Source: Sitta carolinensis (lineage: Eukaryota > Chordata > Aves > Passeriformes > Sittidae). From it: a DNA stretch of 64,000 nt. The notes below the pieces were generated by a model, which was not told where the DNA came from, searched no databases, and worked only from the letters and a program-made list of their open reading frames with translations. This document shows positions 43,801 through 49,892 of this stretch, in pieces. Made by a program: the position numbers and the translations under genes. The stretch spans positions 132,237,125 through 132,301,124 of the forward strand of contig CM063284.1 of the NCBI GenBank assembly GCA_032173965.1. Reading direction: 5' to 3'. Numbering within the stretch: the stretch's first letter is position 1; each line of letters opens with the position of its first letter.

Positions 43801-46297
43801 CCACTGGTCAGCAGATATGTGTCTTCAGTATAATGAAGACAGTTAAATAATTTTTAATAGTTTCATTTTCCTGATTATTCTATAATTTCAGCCTTGCAAG
43901 GCAAGAAGAATGCACTTAAACTTAATGTATTTGCCAATAGCAGCAAAGGTGTTGCAACACAAATCTTTTTTATCTTTCCTAAATTGAAAGCATTGAACTG
44001 TGCTAGTGAGGAGCAGCATTAAAGAGAGGTTATGCACAGTGTACAGGCAGGCAGTATCTTGATCCAAACCCCAGTGGACTAACCTAAATACAGATAGCTT
44101 GTGCTCAGATAAGGAAGAAATCCGAGATAACATGCATGACAAGCCAGGACTAGACCTGATGGTGTTTGTCTGGCCCTAGTCTGCCAGCATTTATTCCTTA
44201 GCACTTGCAGTTGCTGCGGTGACTGATACAGCACAGGCAAGGTAGCCCAAGCTCGTTCCTAGAAAATGCTGCCAGTGCTGAAAGCAAGGCTTTCATGCCT
44301 TATTTGGATCACAGGCCCATGGCCCAATGTACTTGCAGTGCCATGGACCTAGAGATGTTTGGGCACTAATTAAATAGGGGAATTTACCAAAGTGTCTAAC
44401 CCATTTTGAAATCAACAGAGAATCCTCTTACTAATGTCAACAGGCAATCAGATTCTGAAATATCAATTCTACAAGTATTAACACAATTAGGAAAAAAAAT
44501 TAATTAGAAACAAGCTATAGTCAGCCTCATGTTTGGTTTGACACTGACAAGGATGAATATTGAGATAGGACTATATATGATACATAATGAAAATATTTTA
44601 TTATTTCAAAGGACTTGTTAAAAACAATTAATTTATTATTGCCTGAAGTATAAGCTCTTTAGGAATATGCAGGTAACATGTTTTTAATTTCCCAATGATA
44701 TAATTCTCTGTAGTCCCATATAACAGCAAGAAAAGTAAACAAAGTGGTTGATTAATAGATAAAATGCTTATGATCTTACTAATGCACACTTTATTACTTA
44801 CTGCATCTACATGTGGTATACTTTCCTCTGTTTTTTGCAGAATTTTTTGTAGACAGTCTTATTTTCATTTGAAATCAGTTGCACTTTCTTATGTGCACGT
44901 TATGGGTTAGGGAGTTGCATGTACAGTACCTATAGCTTAGATTTTTGTGTCAGAAGGCATTTGATTTCATTTCTCTCCATGCCATTTCTCCTGCAGCACA
45001 GTCTAAATTATAACTAGAAAAAGCTGCCTTAGAATTGCAACTGGAGGTTAAGGAGGTTAAATTGGTCCAAAACTTGTGCTTATGTTGGTTCTGTTTATAG
45101 TAATAAATGTTACAAATGAAACAGTATCTAGAGATTCCCAAAAGCAATATCAACACATTTATACTTTAAAATACACAGTTACAAATGCATCCAAAACAGG
45201 GAATAGGTAAACACAAACTGAGCTGTGATAGTAAATGTGTCATTTCTTATGAGGTAACAGACAAACTTATATATCTTTCAAACAAAAAGAAAAACATCAG
45301 GGAAATCCTACAATAAGCTATGAGCAAAGGGCAAAAAAGGCAAACTAAGGAGATTGTTAAACATGTCGTGTTGAATCTTCCAGTTGTTTATTTTTTTCCT
45401 TCGTCCTAATTCACTTTAATTTCCATCTTTATTCTCCATAGTCTCCTGTTACTTTTTCTCTTATTATTTTCAAACTAAGTATTTTTTCTGATAAAATTTT
45501 AAGAAATTGCTATCTTTGTAATCTATACTTACAAAAAGAAATGAGAAAACAGATAATGGTTTCCAAAATGTTTTTTTTGCTCCATAGCCGCATGATGAAA
45601 ATAATGACCAAGCCTTATAAGCATACTTACAAACATTTCTTCTGTTATACATGGAGGTTCTGAAAAGAAGATATTAAATATCATATGTTATCCAAGCAAT
45701 ACAGTCAATCTGGTTCAACTACAATATAACAAAAAGTAGTGAGGCATGACAACCGTCCTGAGTATTCTGAAATAAAATAACTTAGACTGAAGAAATAAAA
45801 TAAACTAATAATATGCTGTAATGTTGACCTGTGCATGAAAATATTAACTATGAGAAGAATTATTTAAATAGAAATCAAGTATTATTTAAATATATTATTT
45901 CTCATACATATCAGTTAACTTCATGTTAGCTTTCCTCTGCAAAATTGATAACTAGAAGCTTGGTGGTTTAATGAAAATACAGATTTGTATGAGACTCTCA
46001 AAGTTTTGAACAGCAAATATGAAAAATCATGTGATAAAATTAAAAATATACAACTGTGTTCCCGAATAATCAACTCTCATTCATTCTAGGAGAATATCCT
46101 GTCTTTAGTGATGCCATTTGAAGGGAGTAACATCCTCTCTTCGGAGTGATGAGTTCCGCCGGACGAGTTTACACTGGCCAGTTCAAAATGCCCCTCTTTT
46201 GTGACACGGTCTCTGTGCCTGAGCCCCGTGCGACACGGGGCCAGCCTAGCCCTGAGAAGAGAGCGCACGTACCGGTGGTGAGCCTCTTGGAGCGCAT
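423..46297 (-). CDS. RGS22: RGS22, regulator of G-protein signalling 22 (multi-exon, C-terminus outside window)
   Basis: Gene-level entry for 21 coding exons listed separately. RGS22 is a large RGS-family protein of about 1260 residues in mammals, mainly known from testis and reported to bind G-alpha subunits. The translated exons follow the mammalian protein, as I recall it, from the N-terminus ([18 protein letters not shown]) to the start of the last RGS domain ([23 protein letters not shown]). RGS-like helical modules are seen around residues 425-530, 650-780, 835-960 and from about 990. All introns begin GT and end AG on the minus strand and the phases join without conflict, except for one extra base (or two missing) in exon 8. 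The last roughly 200 residues lie left of position 423. Exons 7, 8, 11 and 12 are poorly conserved; the RGS modules are well conserved. Identity is very secure; exact borders of weakly conserved exons less so. Confidence 0.95.
585..3181 (-). other. RGS22: RGS22 intron 20
   Basis: About 2.6 kb without recognisable coding sequence on either strand. A T-rich run lies near 763-774. The short open frames here lack coding character or similarity that I know. Confidence 0.5.
3182..3220 (-). CDS. RGS22: Tentative RGS22 micro-exon 20 (39 bp)
   Basis: The minus strand shows a strong acceptor (TTTTCTCTTTCTTATTG, then AAAATTCAG) followed by 13 phase-0 codons, [14 protein letters not shown] weak donor GAA|GTGAAA follows. 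Mammalian RGS22 has an MK-x3-EE-x2-L stretch at exactly this point, between the QAK end of exon 19 and the start of exon 21. Without this exon about 24 residues would be missing relative to mammals. The donor lacks the preferred G at +5, and the exon could end elsewhere. Skipping it keeps the frame. Confidence 0.42.
3221..4482 (-). other. RGS22: RGS22 intron 19
   Basis: About 1.3 kb starting with donor GTAATT next to exon 19. No repeat family or RNA gene recognised. Confidence 0.45.
4483..4641 (-). CDS. RGS22: RGS22 coding exon 19
   Basis: 159 bp, 53 codons, phase 0. The acceptor is GGATTGCTTAG|TTAATG, which restores the MH-x-GG motif known from mammals. A second AG nine bases downstream would give the wrong phase. 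It encodes SLHDQL, then [20 protein letters not shown], the closing helices of the third RGS-like module. Donor is AAG|GTAATT. Confidence 0.93.
4642..5254 (-). other. RGS22: RGS22 intron 18
   Basis: 613 bp, donor GTAGCA, no further feature recognised. Confidence 0.5.
5255..5417 (-). CDS. RGS22: RGS22 coding exon 18 (RGS module)
   Basis: 163 bp, entered in phase 2 and left in phase 0. Acceptor TTTGTTTGTAG, donor AAAAG|GTAGCA. It encodes [16 protein letters not shown], followed by [20 protein letters not shown]. The MDLMCW-DIE-FR helix and the [10 protein letters not shown] segment are hallmark pieces of RGS22. Confidence 0.96.
6100..6124 (-). mobile_element. CR1 3'-end fragment (very short)
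   Basis: The plus strand reads CATAGAATCATAGAATGGTT, the reverse complement of the sauropsid CR1 3' tail (two copies of an ATTCTATG unit). Only the tail is recognisable; the rest is absent or too old to see. Confidence 0.55.
7378..7436. repeat. (TA)n microsatellite with interspersed CA/GT
   Basis: About 60 bases of alternating TA broken by ACATA and GTATA units and ending in ACACACGCACA. The tract is largely self-complementary, so it could form a cruciform or hairpin and is likely length-variable. Confidence 0.85.
8442..8590 (-). CDS. RGS22: RGS22 coding exon 17
   Basis: 149 bp, entered in phase 0 and left in phase 2. Acceptor TTTCTCTCCTCAG, donor CTAG|GTACGT. The first half ([20 protein letters not shown]) is poorly conserved. 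The second half, [20 protein letters not shown], starts the third RGS-like module. Confidence 0.92.
8591..9082 (-). other. RGS22: RGS22 intron 16
   Basis: 492 bp, donor GTAAGA, no other feature recognised. Confidence 0.5.
9083..9175 (-). CDS. RGS22: RGS22 coding exon 16
   Basis: 93 bp, 31 codons, phase 0 at both ends. Acceptor TTTTTATTAG, donor GATGAG|GTAAGA. It encodes [20 protein letters not shown], close to the mammalian [18 protein letters not shown] segment between two RGS modules. Confidence 0.94.
9176..12449 (-). other. RGS22: RGS22 intron 15
   Basis: About 3.3 kb, containing the ancient CR1 copy at about 11275-11690 and a short TA run near 10300. No coding exon seen. Confidence 0.5.
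11275..11690 (+). mobile_element. Ancient, degraded CR1-like LINE fragment
   Basis: Blocks in order match the 3' half of reptile/bird CR1 elements. They are the TCTCACAGGGACCTG block, the TTTGCAAAATGATTCCACAG block (a decayed 'field of RT' segment), the GAAATCTTGGAATCACTGCAG block, and GTCAAAAGGCAATTAGCATG followed by AGGAACAATTAGGAACGGAT. Similarity is patchy and no ORF remains, so this is an old copy. It lies antisense to RGS22. Confidence 0.6.
12450..12644 (-). CDS. RGS22: RGS22 coding exon 15 (RGS module)
   Basis: 195 bp, 65 codons, phase 0. Acceptor ATTTTATTTTAG, donor GAAAG|GTAATA. It encodes [15 protein letters not shown], then [20 protein letters not shown] and [11 protein letters not shown]. 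This closes the second RGS-like module. Confidence 0.96.
12645..18214 (-). other. RGS22: RGS22 intron 14 (5.6 kb)
   Basis: Exons 14 and 15 join directly in phase 0 with no missing residues against mammals. I therefore expect no coding exon here and see none. It contains a short (AAAT)n run near 13277-13300 and several A/T homopolymers. The open frames of up to about 108 codons show no recognisable domain. Confidence 0.5.
18215..18316 (-). CDS. RGS22: RGS22 coding exon 14 (RGS module)
   Basis: 102 bp, 34 codons, phase 0. Acceptor TTTTTCACTCTAG, donor CTCAA|GTAAGT. It encodes [20 protein letters not shown] followed by [14 protein letters not shown], the central helices of the second RGS-like module. 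Confidence 0.97.
18317..19901 (-). other. RGS22: RGS22 intron 13
   Basis: About 1.6 kb. It contains a T run at about 19602-19618 and the 40-nt T run at 19785-19824, described separately. Nothing else recognised. Confidence 0.5.
19785..19824. repeat. Homopolymer T40 (A40 on the gene strand)
   Basis: Forty consecutive T on the plus strand, followed directly by CAG. It lies only about 78 bases inside the intron from the exon 13 donor. In RGS22 sense it is A40, which could be the poly(A) end of a small retro-insert, but I found no recognisable body or target duplication. Confidence 0.9.
19902..20027 (-). CDS. RGS22: RGS22 coding exon 13 (RGS module start)
   Basis: 126 bp, 42 codons, phase 0. 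Acceptor TTTGTCCAG, donor AATAAG|GTATGA. It encodes [20 protein letters not shown] followed by CEKSGNK, nearly identical to the mammalian start of the second RGS-like module. Confidence 0.96.
20028..21868 (-). other. RGS22: RGS22 intron 12
   Basis: About 1.8 kb, donor GTAAGT. No repeat family, RNA gene or coding exon recognised. Confidence 0.45.
21869..21974 (-). CDS. RGS22: RGS22 coding exon 12
   Basis: 106 bp, entered in phase 2 and left in phase 0. Acceptor TTGTGATCCAG, donor CTCCGC|GTAAGT. It encodes [16 protein letters not shown] followed by [10 protein letters not shown]. This is a weakly conserved linker; the RKYTY part resembles the mammalian RRYAYTEEPR stretch. Splice sites and phase support the call better than similarity does. 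Confidence 0.8.
21975..22486 (-). other. RGS22: RGS22 intron 11
   Basis: 512 bp, donor GTAAGT, with an A-rich tract near 22385-22400. Nothing else recognised. Confidence 0.45.
22487..22563 (-). CDS. RGS22: RGS22 coding exon 11
   Basis: 77 bp, entered in phase 0 and left in phase 2. Acceptor TTTCTCTTTGAAG, donor ATGTG|GTAAGT. It encodes [19 protein letters not shown] and further serine-rich residues, corresponding to the unstructured mammalian linker before the second RGS module. Similarity is low, but the phases fit both neighbours exactly. Confidence 0.75.
22564..24223 (-). other. RGS22: RGS22 intron 10
   Basis: About 1.7 kb, donor GTAAGT, with an A run near 23175-23190. No other feature recognised. 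Confidence 0.45.
24224..24395 (-). CDS. RGS22: RGS22 coding exon 10
   Basis: 172 bp, entered in phase 2 and left in phase 0. Acceptor TTTTTTCTCCCTAG, donor CTTCAG|GTAAGT. It encodes [29 protein letters not shown] and QIVSLLPL, matching the mammalian PRFCVTHS / LKFWH / KDIDPFPQ segment. Confidence 0.95.
24396..25306 (-). other. RGS22: RGS22 intron 9
   Basis: About 0.9 kb, donor GTATGA. No further feature recognised. Confidence 0.45.
25307..25468 (-). CDS. RGS22: RGS22 coding exon 9
   Basis: 162 bp, entered and left in phase 2. Acceptor TTGTTGACTACAG, donor TACTG|GTATGA. It encodes [40 protein letters not shown] and YW, matching the second half of the first RGS-like module in mammals. Confidence 0.96.
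25469..26004 (-). other. RGS22: RGS22 intron 8
   Basis: 536 bp, donor GTACTT. Nothing else recognised. Confidence 0.45.
26005..26630 (-). CDS. RGS22: RGS22 coding exon 8, with an internal frame disruption
   Basis: 626 bp. Acceptor TTTCCCCTCCAG, donor ACAAG|GTACTT. The upstream part reads in the frame set by exon 7 and includes [10 protein letters not shown] and [12 protein letters not shown], weakly like the mammalian RVYLEKK / EEFLSS stretch. It meets TAA at 26314-26316. The downstream part is in another frame and is strongly conserved: [47 protein letters not shown]. The second frame is closed upstream by TAG at 26325-26327. For phase to match exon 9, the exon must carry one extra or lack two bases. 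A short intron of about 113 bp (acceptor TTCACTTACAG|CCTTGG, donor near 26367) is a possible alternative reading. Confidence 0.88.
26631..27651 (-). other. RGS22: RGS22 intron 7
   Basis: About 1 kb, donor GTAAGT. No repeat family recognised. Confidence 0.45.
27652..27823 (-). CDS. RGS22: RGS22 coding exon 7
   Basis: 172 bp, entered in phase 0 and left in phase 1. Acceptor CTTTTTCTAG, donor CTGG|GTAAGT. It starts [15 protein letters not shown], like mammalian TQTKDWFALAKQ. After that it becomes a low-conservation, Ser/Lys/His-rich linker. Confidence 0.9.
27824..28249 (-). other. RGS22: RGS22 intron 6 with a CR1 tail
   Basis: 426 bp, donor GTAAAA. Most of its right half is the CR1 3'-end fragment at 28069-28215. 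Confidence 0.5.
28069..28215 (-). mobile_element. CR1 LINE 3'-end fragment
   Basis: The plus strand reads AGGTTGAAAGGGACCTTGAA, then GATCATCTATTTCTAACCCC and CCCTGCACTAGACTAGGTTA. This is the reverse complement of the very conserved 3' end of bird CR1. The element points the same way as RGS22. Confidence 0.88.
28250..28424 (-). CDS. RGS22: RGS22 coding exon 6
   Basis: 175 bp, entered in phase 2 and left in phase 0. Acceptor TTTAATTTCAG, donor GGCGAG|GTAAAA. It encodes [19 protein letters not shown], then DYSPWIRKQ and [10 protein letters not shown]. This matches the mammalian LAKLVSQVRWSKSGMNF / SPWIVKK / [11 protein letters not shown] region. Confidence 0.96.
28425..30316 (-). other. RGS22: RGS22 intron 5
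   Basis: About 1.9 kb, donor GTATTG. It includes the CR1-like fragment near 28566. A 120-codon open frame (28882-29244, minus) shows no known domain and is probably chance. Confidence 0.45.
28566..28640 (-). mobile_element. Old CR1-like 3'-end fragment
   Basis: The plus strand reads CATAGAATACTGGAATTATC, then ATTTGGAAGAGACTCATAAG and GATCACTGAGTCCAGCAAGG. This resembles the reverse-complemented tail of a CR1 subfamily (consensus as I recall: TTGGAAGGGACCCACAAGGA, then TCATTGAGTCCAAC). The copy may continue weakly to about 28870. Confidence 0.7.
30317..30402 (-). CDS. RGS22: RGS22 coding exon 5
   Basis: 86 bp, entered in phase 0 and left in phase 2. Acceptor TTTTTTGACAG, donor TACAG|GTATTG. 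It encodes [20 protein letters not shown] followed by EYR, nearly the same as the mammalian protein. Confidence 0.97.
30403..34109 (-). other. RGS22: RGS22 intron 4
   Basis: About 3.7 kb, donor GTAAGC. No mobile element or RNA gene recognised. The phases of exons 4 and 5 join, so no coding exon is missing. Confidence 0.45.
34110..34331 (-). CDS. RGS22: RGS22 coding exon 4
   Basis: 222 bp, 74 codons, phase 0. Acceptor CTTCTTTTGTAG, donor ACTATG|GTAAGC. It encodes [36 protein letters not shown] and [12 protein letters not shown], matching the mammalian FNADYGVFEV / APQFLEKQLKKIL / PIYDVVRKGKN stretch. Confidence 0.97.
34908..34945. repeat. (TATATG)n-like AT microsatellite
   Basis: Alternating TATATG and TATATA units over about 38 bases. 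Likely length-variable. Confidence 0.75.
35205..35233. repeat. 13-bp AT-rich inverted repeat
   Basis: The arm TATATACTCTATA at 35205-35217 is followed after three bases by its exact reverse complement at 35221-35233. It could extrude as a hairpin; more likely it is an AT-rich chance structure. Confidence 0.8.
36619..37187 (+). mobile_element. Degraded CR1 LINE copy
   Basis: Contains CR1 landmarks in order: ATACTGCATCCAGTTTTGGG followed by TCCCCTGTACAAGAAGGATA, then CAAGATGGTCAGAGGCTGAA, and a 3' tail AATCTATGATTCTGTA after CCTCCTCAAAGTCCCTTCCA. It is antisense to RGS22 and its ORF is decayed. Confidence 0.85.
37573..37595. repeat. Homopolymer A23
   Basis: Twenty-three A in a row inside RGS22 intron 3. 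No adjacent element body was recognised. Confidence 0.85.
42178..42787 (+). mobile_element. CR1 LINE, 5'-truncated copy (fairly well preserved)
   Basis: Starts AACCTAGGGATCTTGGTGGA and runs through the CR1 3' coding and tail landmarks. These are CTCTTGTGAGGAAAGGCTGA, AAGTTCCACCTGAACATGAG, GAAGAACTTCTTTATTGTGT, GAGCACTGGAATGGGCTGCC and GCTCCCTTCCAACCTGACCC, ending TGTGGTTCTGTAAAT. It is antisense to RGS22. The remaining reverse-transcriptase end is not an intact ORF. Better preserved than the other copies, so probably the youngest here. Confidence 0.95.
42984..43046 (-). CDS. RGS22: RGS22 coding exon 3
   Basis: 63 bp, 21 codons, phase 0 at both ends. Acceptor TCTCTCTGTAG, donor CTTCCG|GTAAGT. 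It encodes [20 protein letters not shown] followed by P, almost the same as the mammalian N-terminal helix. Confidence 0.97.
43047..45630 (-). other. RGS22: RGS22 intron 2
   Basis: About 2.6 kb, donor GTAAGT. No mobile element or RNA gene recognised. Confidence 0.45.
45631..45659 (-). CDS. RGS22: RGS22 coding exon 2 (29-bp micro-exon)
   Basis: Acceptor CTTCTTTTCAG, donor ATGTTT|GTAAGT. With the last base of exon 1 it gives [10 protein letters not shown], matching mammalian EPPTITEEEF. It is entered in phase 1 and left in phase 0. Confidence 0.95.
45660..46272 (-). other. RGS22: RGS22 intron 1
   Basis: 613 bp, donor G|GTACGT at the edge of the CpG-rich promoter region. Nothing else recognised. 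Confidence 0.5.
46273..46297 (-). CDS. RGS22: RGS22 coding exon 1 with start codon
   Basis: The minus strand reads ATG CGC TCC AAG AGG CTC ACC ACC G, then donor GTACGT. It encodes MRSKRLTT plus the first base of the E that is completed in exon 2, matching mammalian MPEKRLTAEPP. The ATG has A at -3. The frame stays open upstream through the minisatellite with no further ATG, so this is the likely start; an N-terminal extension by non-ATG initiation cannot be excluded. Confidence 0.92.
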
Positions 46298-46301
46298 CCT
46301 G

Positions 46302-46590
46302 CTCTGCTGGGATCCCGGGCAGCGGCGGGAGCAGCCCCTACTCTGCTGGGATCCCGGGCAGCAGCGGGAGCAGCCCCTGCTCTGCTGGGATCCCGGGCAG
46401 CGGCGGGAGCAGCCCCTACTCTGCTGGGATCCCGGGCAGCGGCGGGAGCAGCCCCTGCTCTGCTGGGATCCCGGGCAGCGGCGGGAGCAGCCCCTGCTCT
46501 GCTGGGATCCCGGGCAGCGGCGGGAGCAGCCCCTGCTCTGCTGGGATCCCGGGCAGCGCGGGAGCAGCCCTGCGCTGCTGGATCCGGCAG
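46302..46590. repeat. 39-bp GC-rich minisatellite, seven copies plus a partial eighth
   Basis: The unit CTCTGCTGGGATCCCGGGCA continues GCGGCGGGAGCAGCCCCTG. Copies begin at 46302, 46341, 46380, 46419, 46458, 46497 and 46536. Copies 1 and 3 end CCCCTA instead of CCCCTG; copy 2 has GCAGCAGCGG; copy 7 has lost two bases and an eighth is partial. It starts four bases upstream of the RGS22 start codon. The unit is 13 codons long, so it leaves long open frames on both strands, which are not separate genes. Palindromic cores such as TCCCGGGC may fold. Confidence 0.97.
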
Positions 46591-46634
46591 CAGCACCGGC
46601 CCGGCCGGGCCTGTGGCCGCCGCGCCGTTGCCAT
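46416..46634 (-). promoter_or_regulatory. Upstream ORF (72 codons) ahead of the RGS22 start
   Basis: A GCC-ATG-G context at 46632-46634 opens a frame of 72 codons through the minisatellite (start MATARRPQARPG, then the repeating LPGIPAEQGLLPP). It ends at the TAG formed by the CTA variant of repeat copy 3 (46416-46418), 118 bases before the main ATG. If the RGS22 transcript starts upstream of 46634, this could reduce or modulate translation of the main frame. Transcript start is unknown. Confidence 0.5.
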
Positions 46635-49115
46635 GGCGCTGCAAACACGGCCCGGGCAGCGCCGGGCCCGCACCGCGCTCCCTCAGGGAGGACAGTCCCG
46701 AAGGAGATGCCTGAGAAGCAGAAATCTGAGGACACTTGTAACCAGAAATGGAACTAAACCTACACCCCCCCAAGAACGTTAGTTTCTGCCTTGGCTCCAG
46801 CATGTAAGAAAAAGTCACGTTTCTGGTGGAGTCAGCGAAAGCTGTGTGCAAAGACATTCAGGATCCTATATATGGATTTCAGAGGGATTTAGGTGTTTCA
46901 CAACTGGGAACTGAAAACCACCCTACCTAGCAAGTACCTTATCCTAGAACTGTGTAAATCCTTCAGGATTTTTTGGCATGAAAGTTCACTCTCTGCTGCT
47001 GCTTGTTTCCAGACCAGCGCTGCTTATAGTAGCTTGGCAAAAATCCCACTGGGATCAGTGGTGCAAGATGTCATGGATGCAAGATACATAAAGGGCTCCT
47101 GTGAGAAGCCTAATCCATCAGCAGACTCGGGAAGTTAGACCTTGCCATTCCCAGAAAACTATCATTTGTGTCCCCTTTCACAGAGTAGTATATCCAGTAG
47201 TAATGCTCAACTGTGAAAAAACAAACAAACAAAACAACAAACTCCTACATGACTTTACATGGTTAAGTAAAAACACAACAAATGCACATGCCTGGGAACT
47301 GCAGCTTAAAGTCCAGAAGCTGCTGAGTGTTAATAATCAACAAGTAGCAAATCTGTTGCCATAGAAGCAGCAAAAATGGCTTCATCTCACAGGAACACAC
47401 GATATTTTGCACCTCTACTCCAGATGTGCATTCCCACTTTGGGGGATGCCTGCCCAAATACAATCACTGGTCTAGTTTTTAAACGACAGAATAATGCTTC
47501 TTCTAATTGTCTTAATGGAATATTGTTAGCTGTGTGATTAGCTTTTAAGGGTAGTTTGGATCAGGAGGTGGGTGGGGGTGGGTGAAAAGCATGTTCAACA
47601 GAAGTAAAGAATAAGATATGAAGATTCAGACAAGTTAGCTATGGACAATTTAAATATCAGTATTCTGATGAAGTATTAGCTGTTCTTACATTGTCTGTAT
47701 GCAGATTCTATTCATTAAGACATGACAGACAGTAAGTTAACATTAAATTTCCTAGTTCTGTGTATCAGGACATATTCTATTGTCACTATAAAATATTTCA
47801 AATGTGTGTACTTAATATACTTGTAAGAGAAATATGCATAATAGCCCATAAAATGCAAAGTTAAACTTTTTCAACAGGTAGAAGAATAGCACTCCATTTT
47901 ATTATGGGCCTGGATTGTCTCATAACCAAACTGCTTAATATGATTTTAAATGTTTAAGCTAATGTTCATTCCACTCATTTCCCCCCTGCCCCTCTTTCTT
48001 TCTGATGTAGGTATAAACATAGTCTGCAGTGTATAACTTTCTCCTAAACTTCCCTAATTGCTTGTAATTTTTGAAGAAAAAACAACAGAAACATGATGAA
48101 TGAGCCTCTTTAAAAAAAATTAGAAGAGGAAGATGCAAGACAGCTCAGAAACAAATGAAGTCTGGAAATGAGTCAATGAAGAAAAATAAAATTTAAAAAG
48201 GTCCTTTTCCAATCCTTCTGCCATCAGGTATATTTTGACATAAAACTCTTAGGTCTTGGTGCTGTTTCAATGTACTTCAAAGATTACATTTAGGATTAAG
48301 CTCATCAGAAAATACACAATGTAATTTCTTATGGAGAATCTATTAGCAGTCATCATTACTTTTTCATTATCTTAGTTAACAACACACAATTAGGTCAAAT
48401 ATCTTGTGTGTGTGCATTTCAGTCCTGATTTTATATTGCCAATTAAAAGTTCACCAGCTAGTGAAGCTGAGATATAAAGAACAAGCTAATTTCCCTCCTT
48501 TCTCGCATTTTTCTTTCCATGCTCTTAATTTATTTTAATTTTTATTATTATTTACCTTAGCAGACCCACAGGCCTACGGGATGTTTTATAAATATAGTTA
48601 TAGCTGTGATCTATCCCAAGAAACATCTTACTCTGTAGTAAAGATGAATGGCTAGAAAGGATGGGGAATAAGTTCTAATACAGGAGATACCCATAAAATA
48701 TTAGACAAAAGAAAGAAAAATCTCTAAATGTAGACTTAAAATTGTTAGAAATTTTAGAAAATGGTAAACTATCAGTAGGCCATCACAGGAAGAGGCTGTA
48801 CTGGAAGACAAAAGGAAGGAAAACATCGATTGTCCACTTTGTACCTTTATTTTCCTCCTCTGCTTATTTATGAAGAACCATTTGGAGAGGTGAACTTTTA
48901 GCGAAGACTTTAATCTGTGCTCCACAAATCTCTGCAATTTATGCTTTCAGCCATTTGTCAGGGTAAGGATTTCAAAGTATTACCCAGGCAAAGCAGATCA
49001 AAACTGCTGAGACAACTTTGCCCTCAAAGAACCACAAGTATAAGCTATGCCAGCTTGCTGATGAACAAGCTTCCTTGGGACTCAGGTACAGACAAAACAT
49101 AAACTGGATTGTTTC

Positions 49116-49170
49116 ACTAAATCCAAATGCAAACTTGTGCTAAATGCAACAGTGTGCATTTGGATTTAGT
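49116..49170. repeat. Perfect 16-bp inverted repeat
   Basis: ACTAAATCCAAATGCA at 49116-49131 and its exact reverse complement TGCATTTGGATTTAGT at 49155-49170, separated by 23 bases. No known element was recognised; it may be a stem-loop, a minute MITE-like remnant or chance. Confidence 0.85.
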
Positions 49171-49892
49171 ACAGCTGTGGATCTGCATAAAATTTGCAAA
49201 TGCACAGAGGTGTGCTAACCTGTGCTTGATTCCTGGCAGTGGTCATAGTGAAATCATGAATTCTCACATCATTGATTATGCATTCAAAAGGTAACAAATA
49301 CTCATAACAAAAATGCAGATACAGATCTAGATAGATAATCAGGGATAGGTATTGATTTTCCATAGAAAAACCCCATCTCAGATATAAGTGGACTTCTTGC
49401 TGTGATATCTTTAATACCTAAATATTTTTACAGAAATCTGACTATAGTTGAATATAACTACAGTTTCTTTTTCAGATGATTATCACAGAGATTTTAGTTT
49501 TCCATCTGGTAGCTGCAATCATGTACAATGAAAAGAGGTGCTAGGAAACCTATTTAAATACTGACTGCAGAAGTGACAAAGTGGGAGTCAGATCTCAAGA
49601 GGGAAGCACGAGTCCAGTGTCAGATAGCTGGTCCTTAAATACCTCAAAAATTATTCTGTTGGCAAAAGCACAAAGGCTGCCTGTGGTGATGGTACAGTCT
49701 CTGTATTGAATCTCATAGTCGCAGTTTACAGGCACAGTTTAATGCAATTCTGTGGCTGTCAGGAAAAATTGGTGCAAACACCTGAGGAAACTGTTATTGG
49801 GAATATGAGCAGCCAAAAGAATTTGAAAAGGAGAGAAATAATATTCCTGAAGATAGTCTAGGTAAAAAGCAAAAAAGCAAGTGCTTAAAAAT

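Larger units (their letters stand above)
46190..46700 (-). promoter_or_regulatory. RGS22: CpG island over the RGS22 first exon
   Basis: About 500 bases with high GC and many CpG, in sharp contrast to the AT-rich surroundings. It spans exon 1, the minisatellite and the region upstream. This placement suggests the RGS22 promoter. The transcription start is not directly visible; no clear TATA box was seen on the minus strand. Confidence 0.8.

Noticed and set aside
46709..46735. Plus-strand MPEKQKSED, similar to the mammalian RGS22 start MPEK
   Set aside because: It lies on the opposite strand from all RGS22 exons. The true start MRSKRLTT with a proper donor is on the minus strand at 46297. A four-residue match is chance.
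46146..46757. Open frames of about 190-203 codons on both strands across the GC-rich repeat
   Set aside because: They are by-products of a 39-bp (13-codon) tandem repeat that lacks stops in most frames. Only the small RGS22 exon 1 and perhaps a uORF are supported.
47566..47584. G-rich run GGTGGGTGGGGGTGGG as a quadruplex
   Set aside because: Only three separate runs of three or more G are present, so a stable four-tract quadruplex is not supported.
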